Shown here: positions 1-5,473 of the stretch, one piece after another | Layout of the letters: the number at the start of each line of letters is the position of its first letter | Numbering within the stretch: the first letter of the stretch is position 1 | Assembly: GCA_020850915.1 (NCBI GenBank) | Contig: JADZDV010000183.1 | Span: 1-5,549 of the forward strand | Direction of reading: 5' to 3' | Length of the DNA: 5,549 bases | Origin: Chloroflexota bacterium | GTDB taxonomy: Bacteria > Chloroflexota > UBA6077 > JADZDV01 | Translations under genes and position numbers: made by a program | The notes under the pieces: model-generated | Seen by the model: the letters and a program-made list of their open reading frames with translations, nothing else | Databases searched by the model: none | What the model was told of the DNA's origin: nothing

Positions 1-152
1 AGGCATTCCTCGCATGCATTCTCGAGCGCCTCGACGGCGATCGTCACCCTGTCTCCCTCCCCCGGTAGGACCCTCAGCGTATACCCATCCGCCTCGAACC
101 CCTCACGCAACGGCTCCAGCGCCACATCCACCGCCCCGAGATCAACGCTCAC
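1..152 (-). CDS. N-terminal part of a small CxxC protein, possibly NifU-like (runs off the left edge)
   Basis: Only the first 50 codons are in the window; the rest lies beyond base 1. I chose the GTG at 152-150 because a strong AAAGGAG Shine-Dalgarno (165-159) sits 6 bases upstream, and because the frame stays open to the edge with mostly G/C third positions. The visible protein has a helix-like start (ALEPLREGFE), an ADG turn at residues 21-23, two probable beta strands (YTLRVL and RVTIAV), and a Cys-Glu-Glu-Cys motif at 47-50. The order 'L-x-x-ADG, strand, strand, CxxC' loosely resembles the NifU C-terminal domain that carries iron-sulfur clusters, and also small uncharacterised proteins with a C-terminal 'CxxCLVP' stretch. 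I cannot decide between them from half a protein. No signal peptide or membrane segment is visible. It is in the same direction as the polymerase but separated by 420 repeat-rich bases, so it is probably its own transcription unit. Confidence 0.72.
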   Translation of the reverse strand, partial: MSVDLGAVDVALEPLREGFEADGYTLRVLPGEGDRVTIAVEALENACEEC

Positions 153-158
153 TTGCCT

Positions 159-165
159 CTCCTTT
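159..165 (-). promoter_or_regulatory. Shine-Dalgarno AAAGGAG deciding the GTG start at 152
   Basis: On the minus strand the sequence reads AAAGGAG followed by 6 bases (AGGCAA) and GTG. This is the best ribosome-binding site in the window. It fixes the start of the left-edge gene and argues against the overlapping out-of-frame reading that runs through the same bases. Confidence 0.75.
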
Positions 166-245
166 CAAGAACCATGCGAAGCCCGAACCACCGACGACTG
201 TTTTCCAGCGACCGGCCGCGTACCGGAAAGCCGGCCACAACGCAA

Positions 246-494
246 CCTGTCATCCTGAGCGCCAGCGAAGGATCACGCGGTTGCGTACCACCTTCTCGGA
301 GTCGACAATCCTTCGAAACGGCAGGGTGTGCACCGGGCACCATTGCGTCGACACGACCAACAATGGATCGCACACCACCGCACACGGGCAATGAAGCCAT
401 GGTGGGCGGAGCCCACCCTACGATTCTTGCCTGGTCCGGCTCCGTCCGCCGGTCTCCCGCGGCGTGGTCCTTCGCTTCGCTCCGGCATGACAGG
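246..494. repeat. Segment bounded by imperfect ~33-bp inverted repeats (MITE-like or dispersed-repeat pair)
   Basis: The left arm (246-278) begins CCTGTCAT and runs through AGCGAAGGATCACGC. The reverse complement of 462-494 begins CCTGTCATG and runs through AGCGAAGGACCACGC. They match over most of their length with a few substitutions and one small shift. Inside the left half, CGAAGGAT (266-273) is also mirrored by ATCCTTCG (308-315), so the left part can fold on its own. The core 'GTCATCCTGAGCG..AGCGAAGGATC' is, from memory, a widespread intergenic repeat in high-GC environmental bacteria, often mis-annotated as protein because it translates to CHPERSEGS-like peptides. The segment contains no transposase and I see no clear target-site duplication. 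A non-autonomous mobile element is possible, but two independent repeat copies in opposite orientation would look the same. Confidence 0.6.
401..417. repeat. Compact hairpin GGTGGGC-GGA-GCCCACC inside the repeat segment
   Basis: A perfect 7-bp G+C-rich stem (401-407 pairing with 411-417) closes a 3-base loop, flanked by CAT on one side and CTACG on the other. I recall near-identical 'GGGTGGGCTCCGCCCACC' units as dispersed intergenic repeats in many genomes, so I treat it as a repeat module rather than a gene-specific signal. No T tract follows on either strand, so it is not a canonical intrinsic terminator, although a structure this stable could still affect transcript ends. Confidence 0.55.
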
Positions 495-539
495 GAGGGG
501 ACGCTCCGGGATGACAGGGAGGGGCGCTCCGGGTGACAG
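480..539. repeat. Short tandem repeat, two full units and one partial (period 23-24)
   Basis: Unit 1 (480-503) and unit 2 (504-526) both begin CTCCGG and continue ATGACAGGGAGGGG; they differ by one base in the CTCCGGC/CTCCGGG part and by one extra A near the end of unit 1. A third, shortened copy (527-539) reads CTCCGGGTGACAG. Unit 1 overlaps the right arm of the inverted repeat pair, so this is a local reiteration of that arm's outer end. It ends 33 bases before the polymerase stop codon. Confidence 0.75.
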
Positions 540-572
540 ATTGTTTCGCGGCTTCGCGTGAGCCCGTCCTCC

Positions 573-2954
573 TCACCCCGCCGACTTGCTCCGCCGCCTG
601 CCGCCTGCCGTCTTCCCCTCCTCCAGCGGCGCGCCGAAGAGCTGCATCTGCTGTGACCGCGGGTCGGCGAACAGCTCCGCGAACTTCTCTTCGCTGAACG
701 CGCGCGAGAAGCGCTCGCAGTACGTCTTCCTGAGTCGTTTGACGTAGTGCTCCGGATCGTAGTCCGTCGCCAGCTCGTCCTCCAGCAGCTTCTTCTTCTT
801 GTCGCTGCCCTGGTAGTACGTCACCCGCTCGTTGACCTGCCACTCCTGACGCCCCGCCGCCAGCAGCACTTCGTACTGCTCCTCGCGCCGATTCGCCTTA
901 CGGTACTGCTCCACCGTCTTCGTCAGGGTGATCCGGGTGGATAGGTCCCGGGCCGGCAGGGCTCGCGCGCGAAGCTGCTCCACCACCTCCAGGAACAGCT
1001 CGCGCACCCGCGCCTCGTCGCCCCGCAGCACCGGCTCGGCCGCCCGCTCCACGAACCGCTCGCCGTACGGCTCCAGCTTGCTCGAGCGGAACGCCGAGCC
1101 GACGATCCGCACCCGCCCGCCGTAGTCCAGCAGGATGTAGTTCTTCTCCTTGTAGGAGTACATCCGCTGGTAGCGGCCGTCGTGCTCGATCGTGATGCCG
1201 TCCGGCAGGGCCGCCGAGATCTCGTCCACCAGCACGTGCTCGTCCGCCTCCGCCCAGCCGTCTGGCACGGAGAAGAGCACGCCGTCCGTGTCGGCCTCCA
1301 GCAGGCTCAGGCCCCGCCGCTGAAGCTCCGCCAGGACCAGCGTCAGGACATCCCGTCCGCGACGGGTCACCTCGGACGCCGCGTGGAGATCGCCGAACAG
1401 CGCAAAGCTCGTCCCCAGCGTTCCGTAGAACGAGTTGATCAGCACCTTCATGGCACCCTGCAACGCGTTGTGGAACGCCTGCTCCTGCCCGGGCGGACTC
1501 TGCCGCGCGTGTCGCTTGTGCCGCAGTCGCAGCCGGGTGAGCTGCTCCAGCAGCTTCAGGAACACCCCGGCGCTATCGCTGGCGGGGGCGATCCGGTAGG
1601 CCAGCATCAGGCTTGGGTACAGCGAGGCGATGTCCGCCTTGACCACGTTGCGGGCCAGCCCGCTGGCGAACAGCTCGGTGTGACCGCCGGCGTAGGCGGC
1701 GCCCGCCGCGCTGCCCTTCGGCAGGGCGTGGCCCGCCTGGAGGTATGCCCGCACCAGCAGCGGCTCGATCAGTCCCTGCGCTGTGCCGGAGGTCGCGACC
1801 CGCTCATACGGCCGTGGCACCATCGACGCCAGCGCGAAGCTGGCGCCCATGAGCAGGCGGGAGAGGTCGTCCACCTCCTCCACGTCGTGCGAGGCGTAGC
1901 GGCGCACCCGCTCCGGATCCGTCTGGAAGGTCGGCCAGATCTCGGCGCCCGGCACGTACTCCCGATCGTTCCGCTTGAACCCGAAATACTCCGCCGCCTG
2001 CTTGAGTCCCCGGTAACGCAGGTCCCGGTTGATCGCGCTGAACCGCTTCACGGCGTGGAGCGTGTCGACGATCTCTCGCCCGGCCAGTGCGTAGCGTGTG
2101 AACGACTCCGACCGCTCGCCGACTTTCAGGCTGTCTGGGATCGCCGCGAAGGTGCTGCCGTCCCGTCCCAGCCCGAGCGGCACTTTCAGCGCCGCGGCGC
2201 GCCGGATCAGAAACGGGATGTCAAAGTCGAAGACGTTGTGGTTCTCCAGCACGTCCGGGTCGCGCTCCCGCATGAGCGCCACGAAGCGCTCCAGCAGCCG
2301 CCGCTCGCTCTCGTTGTCCAGCGTACCTCCAACGTCCAGCACCTCCGTGAAGCCGTGGTTATCCCGCAGGGAGACCATGAAGATCCGGTCCCGCCGGTTG
2401 TCCAGCCCGGTCGTCTCGAGGTCGAACTGCAACCGGTGGATGTCGTCATAGGTCAGGCCCTTGAAATACGTTCGGCCGGACCAGCTCAGGTACTGCTCGG
2501 CGGCCGAGCGCACGTAGACGACGTCCCGCAACGGCGCCAGGTCGGACGCGCGCGCCGCGCTGAGCTCGCGATGGCGGTCCCGAAGGGCGAGATCCACCTC
2601 GGCCAGCCGGTCGGTGACCACGAGATAGCGGTACGCCCCTGGCCCCTGCAGCTCGAGCCAGGCGAGCCCGCCGGGCGGCTCGGTCAGGCCCGGATCGAGC
2701 GGCGATGTCTCCATTCGCGTGGCGCCGAGCCCTTCCAGCAGCCTCTGGTCGGAGACCAGCAGCCAGTTGGGGAAGCGGACGCGCTCTTCGGTGACCAGCC
2801 CGTCGAGCCGGCGCCAGACGATCGCGTTGCCCTGGCGGTCGGCGAAGACCGAGACGATGCCGGGCGTCGGGTCGTGCCCGAAGAGCAACGCGTCAACCGG
2901 CGCGGCCATGGCCGCGCCGGTCTCACGCTCAGACGAGACGGTCGGGTCGGTCAA
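573..2954 (-). CDS. polB: Family B DNA polymerase with 3'-5' proofreading exonuclease (Pol II-like)
   Basis: Template-directed DNA synthesis with proofreading; cytoplasmic. Residues are numbered from the TTG at 2954 (793 aa). Exonuclease motifs: Exo I DLE (D178, E180), Exo II NHNVFD (N238, D243), Exo III YASHD (Y353, D357). Polymerase motifs: A DIASLYPS (D441-S448), B KVLINSFYG (K503-G511), C ADTDG (D555, D557), then KNY (K604-Y606). All catalytic residues are intact and no intein interrupts the motifs. Motif C ends in Gly where most relatives have Ser. QMQLF at 769-773 resembles the C-terminal clamp-binding peptide of E. coli Pol II and is followed by a basic tail. The start is uncertain: TTG 2954 has the best Shine-Dalgarno, while ATG 3020 and ATG 2909 (M16) are alternatives. 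The ATG 2909 form (778 aa) is closest to E. coli Pol II (783 aa) and begins just before the first domain. The symbol is a family label. A repair or lesion-bypass role is inferred from the family. Confidence 0.95.
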   Translation of the reverse strand: MTDPTVSSERETGAAMAAPVDALLFGHDPTPGIVSVFADRQGNAIVWRRLDGLVTEERVRFPNWLLVSDQRLLEGLGATRMETSPLDPGLTEPPGGLAWLELQGPGAYRYLVVTDRLAEVDLALRDRHRELSAARASDLAPLRDVVYVRSAAEQYLSWSGRTYFKGLTYDDIHRLQFDLETTGLDNRRDRIFMVSLRDNHGFTEVLDVGGTLDNESERRLLERFVALMRERDPDVLENHNVFDFDIPFLIRRAAALKVPLGLGRDGSTFAAIPDSLKVGERSESFTRYALAGREIVDTLHAVKRFSAINRDLRYRGLKQAAEYFGFKRNDREYVPGAEIWPTFQTDPERVRRYASHDVEEVDDLSRLLMGASFALASMVPRPYERVATSGTAQGLIEPLLVRAYLQAGHALPKGSAAGAAYAGGHTELFASGLARNVVKADIASLYPSLMLAYRIAPASDSAGVFLKLLEQLTRLRLRHKRHARQSPPGQEQAFHNALQGAMKVLINSFYGTLGTSFALFGDLHAASEVTRRGRDVLTLVLAELQRRGLSLLEADTDGVLFSVPDGWAEADEHVLVDEISAALPDGITIEHDGRYQRMYSYKEKNYILLDYGGRVRIVGSAFRSSKLEPYGERFVERAAEPVLRGDEARVRELFLEVVEQLRARALPARDLSTRITLTKTVEQYRKANRREEQYEVLLAAGRQEWQVNERVTYYQGSDKKKKLLEDELATDYDPEHYVKRLRKTYCERFSRAFSEEKFAELFADPRSQQMQLFGAPLEEGKTAGGRRRSKSAG
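2896..2921. repeat. 26-bp perfect palindrome at the 5' end of the polymerase gene
   Basis: Half-site ACCGGCGCGGCCA (2896-2908) is followed without spacer by its exact reverse complement (2909-2921). The centre CATG contains the ATG at 2909-2907. In RNA it could form an 11-bp, almost entirely G:C stem with a 4-base CAUG loop. It encodes the polymerase residues around Thr-Gly-Ala-Ala-Met-Ala-Ala-Pro if translation starts upstream. Confidence 0.85.
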
Positions 2955-2963
2955 CGCGAATCG

Positions 2964-2974
2964 CTCCCTCCCTC
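2964..2974 (-). promoter_or_regulatory. Purine-rich Shine-Dalgarno candidate supporting a TTG start for the polymerase
   Basis: The minus strand reads GAGGGAGGGAG, then 9 bases, then TTG at 2954-2952. Neither competing start is as well served. Upstream of ATG 3020 the only candidate is a GAGG about 12 bases away. ATG 2909 has no purine-rich site and lies in a long palindrome. This is the reason for preferring the TTG, but a purine run in a GC-rich leader can arise by chance. Confidence 0.45.
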
Positions 2975-3065
2975 GCGGCGGACATGCCCGGGCGAGCGCC
3001 CTCAGCCCGGAGCGCCCCATCGTACCAGGCGACCTCGTCAGCAGAGAGCATCGTAGCCTCAGCCG

Positions 3066-4274
3066 TCAAGCGGGTGACGCCCTGCCCAGGCTGAGCTGGT
3101 CCTTAAGGATGGCTCCATCCTTCATGACGAGGCGCACACGACCCAGCGCAGACAGGTCGACCAGCGGGTCGCCGTCGACGACCACCAGGTCCGCCAGCTT
3201 CCCGGTTTCGACAGTGCCCAGGCTGGCCTGCTGGCCGAGCGCCTCGGCCGCGACGCGGGTGATCGACTGGAGGACATCCATCGGAGCGAGGCCAGCCTCG
3301 CGCAGGAGCTCCAGCTCCAGGACGGTGTCTTTCCCGACGGGGTGGAACTCCCCGCTCGAGTCGGTGCCGAACGCGAGCGACACTCCAGCGTCTAGCGCTC
3401 GCCTGACGCTCTCGCGGTGCGGCGCGAGAACCTCGCGGGAGCTGGCGACCATGTACGGAGGCAGGCCGAGCGCTGCTCCGCGGTCCACCGCGCAGCGATA
3501 GACTGACAGGGTTGGCACAAGCACAGCCCCGCGCTCGGCCATCATGCGGGCCGCCTCGTCGTCCAGGAACACGCCGTGCTCGATCGTGTGGGCGCCTGCC
3601 CGCAACGCCTCCTTGATCCCCAGGGTGCTCACGGCGTGAACGCAGGTCTTCAGCCCAGCGCGCGCCGCCTCGCGCACGGCGGAGCGGATCTCGTCCTCGT
3701 CAAGCTGAGCCGACGCGGCCACCTGAGAGGGCGAGGCCGCCCCGCCGGTCCCGTACAGTTTGACCCAGTCGGCGCCTGCCTTCACCGTCTCGCGCGCCCC
3801 TTTGCGAAGCTCCTCCGGTCCGTCGCACTCGCGGGCTCCCCAGCCGGAGCCCTGGCCGCCAGTCATACACAGCGCCCGGCCGCTGGTCAGGATGCGTGGA
3901 CCGCGTAGCTGGTTGCTCGCACACAGCTCGCGGAGCGCGAAGATCCCGCTCCCACGCGCTCCGCAGTCGCGTACCGTGGTCAGACCGGCCTCGATAGCCA
4001 GCGCGGCACTGACCGCACCGTAGAGCGCCTGCTGGACGTCATCCATCGCCCGAGTCGAACGGCCGCCCAGCAGGTGGACGTGGCAGTCGATCAAGCCCGG
4101 CAGGATCGTCCCGCCGCCAGCGTCCACGACGGCATCAACGGGCGTCGAACACGGCGGTCCGGCCGTCTGACCGACCGCGGCGATCCGCCCATCCTCCACC
4201 AGCACCGCGGTCTCGGCGACCGGGGGCTTTCCAGTCCCGTCGATGAGCCGTCCGTTCCGGATCAGAGTTCGCAC
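3066..4274 (-). CDS. Metal-dependent amidohydrolase, imidazolonepropionase/prolidase-like group
   Basis: A cytoplasmic hydrolase of the amidohydrolase superfamily, 402 aa and full length for the group. Residues 1-58 and about 350-395 form the split beta-sandwich (IRNGRLIDGTG at the start; GTVETGKLADLVVVDGDPL near the end), with a TIM barrel between. The binuclear-metal ligands are complete: H65 and H67 (CHVH), K172 (VKLYG, expected to be carboxylated), H213 (CVHA), H233 (IEHG) and catalytic D305 (GTDSS). The set HxH-Lys-His-His-Asp matches COG1228-type enzymes, a group that includes Xaa-Pro dipeptidases and other acyl-amide or lactam hydrolases. The exact substrate cannot be read from the motifs. 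I use the GTG at 4274 because GGGGGGAA lies about 6 bases upstream. It begins 16 bases after the stop of the other amidohydrolase, which points to one operon. No signal peptide is visible. Confidence 0.93.
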   Translation of the reverse strand: MRTLIRNGRLIDGTGKPPVAETAVLVEDGRIAAVGQTAGPPCSTPVDAVVDAGGGTILPGLIDCHVHLLGGRSTRAMDDVQQALYGAVSAALAIEAGLTTVRDCGARGSGIFALRELCASNQLRGPRILTSGRALCMTGGQGSGWGARECDGPEELRKGARETVKAGADWVKLYGTGGAASPSQVAASAQLDEDEIRSAVREAARAGLKTCVHAVSTLGIKEALRAGAHTIEHGVFLDDEAARMMAERGAVLVPTLSVYRCAVDRGAALGLPPYMVASSREVLAPHRESVRRALDAGVSLAFGTDSSGEFHPVGKDTVLELELLREAGLAPMDVLQSITRVAAEALGQQASLGTVETGKLADLVVVDGDPLVDLSALGRVRLVMKDGAILKDQLSLGRASPA

Positions 4275-4290
4275 GCCGTTCCCCCCGAGA

Positions 4291-5412
4291 TCAATGGACC
4301 ATCGCGCCGGCCCGGACGGTCAGCACCGGTCGCAGGCGCCGGTGGGCGGTGAGCGTCTGGCCTTCAACATCGTGCAGAGTGACGTCTACTGCCTCGTCGG
4401 CCAGGACAGCCACGTCCGCGCAGGCGCCGGGCCGTAGCGTGCCGATCTGGCCCTCCCGTTTCAGGAACGCGGCCGGGCTGCTGGTGGCCATCCGCACCAC
4501 CTCCTCCAGCGGTACACCAAGGGCCATCAGCTTGGTCATATACTGTGGCAGGCTGTACTCAGGATCGACCGCTGTCCCCCGCGCGATGTCCGTGCTCAGG
4601 AAATCGGGCAGGAACCCCTGCTGGATGACTCGCCGGGCCGCCTCGAAGCCAAAGTTCATCCGTCCGTGAGCCGCGTCGAACAGGATGCCGCGCGCTCGGG
4701 CCTCGCGCACCTGGGGCCAGAGGCGGCCATGGTCGTCCAGCGCGCCATGGCGCCGCCCGGTCAGGATGTGGGTGATGACGTCTCCCGGCCGGAGCTGCTC
4801 CAGAATCTCCGGGAGCGTCTCGAAGCTCTCGCCGAGGTGGATCATGACTGGCAGGCCCGCCAGCTCAGCCGCGCGGAGCACGCGCTCAAAGGCCGGCCTG
4901 AACGGCCCCGCGCAGACGTAGCCGCTGGCACGGGCCTTGATGCCGACGATCAGGTCCCGGTGCTGGACCGCGACTTCTGCCGTTCGTTCTGGATCGACGA
5001 GCTGCAGGTGCTGCAGCTCGCCGGCATTGCTGTCGATCAGGCCGATCGTGGCGATGTTCAGCCAGGCGAACAGCCGTGTGCGGCTCGGTTCGGCGACCAG
5101 CCTCCGCCATGCCTCGAAGGCGCCGGCCCCCGTCGAGCCCGCGTCCACCGCGGTCGTTGTACCACGCTGCAGACAGCACTCGTCCGGAGCGCAACCCTGG
5201 CCGAAGCCAGGAAAGAGGTGGGCGTGCAGGTCGATCAGCCCTGGCAGGACGAGCCGGCCGCTCACATCCACCGAACGCGCGGCCTCCTCTGTCGTGAGCC
5301 GGTCGACCAGGGCTGCCACGCGCCCACCCTGGATCAGGACGTCACGGCGGGCATGGATGCCTAGAGAGGGATCGATCACCGTCCCGCCGACCAGGGCCAG
5401 GTCGAAGGTCAT
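4291..5412 (-). CDS. Amidohydrolase/deacetylase family metallohydrolase (Atu3266/EF_0837 type)
   Basis: A dihydroorotase-related hydrolase of the amidohydrolase superfamily, 373 aa from the chosen ATG. Numbering from it: FDLALVGGTVIDP opens the beta-sandwich; metal ligands are H63 and H65 (DLHAH), K159 (GIKARASG, the bridging carboxylated lysine), H192 (MIHLGES) and H215 (VITHILTG), and D275 (LSTDIARG) is the catalytic acid. GACADVAVLAD near residues 329-339 closes the sandwich. The HAHLFPG, GIKARASG and THILTG blocks are those I recall from COG3964 proteins; one studied member, Atu3266, hydrolyses acetyl-(R)-mandelate, but natural substrates are mostly unknown. ATG 5412 is preferred over GTG 5427 because GAGG lies 6 bases upstream; the GTG would add five residues. 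It is the first of two tandem amidohydrolase genes. The protein belongs to a different branch from its neighbour, so this is not a recent duplication. It appears cytoplasmic. Confidence 0.93.
   Translation of the reverse strand: MTFDLALVGGTVIDPSLGIHARRDVLIQGGRVAALVDRLTTEEAARSVDVSGRLVLPGLIDLHAHLFPGFGQGCAPDECCLQRGTTTAVDAGSTGAGAFEAWRRLVAEPSRTRLFAWLNIATIGLIDSNAGELQHLQLVDPERTAEVAVQHRDLIVGIKARASGYVCAGPFRPAFERVLRAAELAGLPVMIHLGESFETLPEILEQLRPGDVITHILTGRRHGALDDHGRLWPQVREARARGILFDAAHGRMNFGFEAARRVIQQGFLPDFLSTDIARGTAVDPEYSLPQYMTKLMALGVPLEEVVRMATSSPAAFLKREGQIGTLRPGACADVAVLADEAVDVTLHDVEGQTLTAHRRLRPVLTVRAGAMVH
4998..5020. repeat. Perfect 10-bp inverted repeat inside the deacetylase gene
   Basis: CGAGCTGCAG (4998-5007) and CTGCAGCTCG (5011-5020) flank a 3-base spacer. 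The coding strand here specifies Glu-Leu-Gln-His-Leu-Gln-Leu, so the repeated Leu-Gln codons (CTGCAG, itself palindromic) explain most of the symmetry. I record it as a structure, with no evidence of a function. Confidence 0.6.
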
Positions 5413-5418
5413 CGGGCG

Positions 5419-5422
5419 CCTC
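5419..5422 (-). promoter_or_regulatory. GAGG ribosome-binding site deciding ATG 5412
   Basis: The minus strand reads GAGG, CGCCCG, ATG, a standard 6-base spacing. The alternative GTG at 5427 has only a weak AGG close to it. Even if the GTG were used, the product would gain only MTRRP at its N-terminus. Confidence 0.5.
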
Positions 5423-5473
5423 GTCACACGCCTGGTGCCGGTTGACTCCGGACGTCAGCGGACGCCTCCGGCC

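Larger units (their letters stand above)
153..572. other. Repeat-rich intergenic region, no credible gene
   Basis: These 420 bases separate the polymerase stop from the start of the left-edge gene. Several open frames cross them, but their translations are the arginine/proline-rich peptides typical of dispersed intergenic repeats (CHPERQRR, SASEGS, CHAGAKRR), and none has a ribosome-binding site or a recognisable domain. The content I can see is a degenerate inverted repeat pair, a short tandem reiteration and a compact hairpin, listed separately. Bases 153-245 hold the leader of the left-edge gene. I see no convincing -35/-10 pair there and no G+C stem followed by a T tract that would mark a standard terminator for the polymerase. 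Confidence 0.7.

Noticed and set aside
340..366. CCATTG / CAATGG inverted repeat with a 15-base loop
   Set aside because: Six-base arms with a long loop are expected by chance in a 420-base intergenic stretch.
14..536. Overlapping plus-strand frames of 77-127 codons in the left 540 bases
   Set aside because: Their peptides come from dispersed repeats and from the antisense of the left-edge gene. No ribosome-binding site and no recognisable domain.
540..572. CGCG...CGCG motif just downstream of the polymerase stop as a terminator
   Set aside because: The possible stem is only 4 bp and is not followed by a T tract on the minus strand.
418..843. Minus-strand open frame of 141 codons overlapping the polymerase 3' end
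   Set aside because: It reads the polymerase C-terminus in the wrong frame and then runs into the tandem repeat (CHPGASPPCHAG-type peptide), a known kind of false gene.
3019..3027. TGGTACGAT on the minus strand as an extended -10 promoter for the polymerase
   Set aside because: It matches TGnTAnnnT, but no -35 hexamer lies at a suitable distance, and a 9-base match in the leader is weak evidence.
1182..3056. Very long plus-strand open frame (624 codons) antisense to the polymerase
   Set aside because: It is the mirror of a real coding frame in GC-rich DNA, where stops are rare. The translation is rich in Arg, Gln, His and Pro with no domain, while the minus strand carries every family B motif in order.
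5413..5473. CCGGA...TCCGG inverted repeat in the gap between the right-edge gene and the deacetylase as a terminator or operator
   Set aside because: Short arms with mismatched interior and no T tract; ordinary for this base composition.
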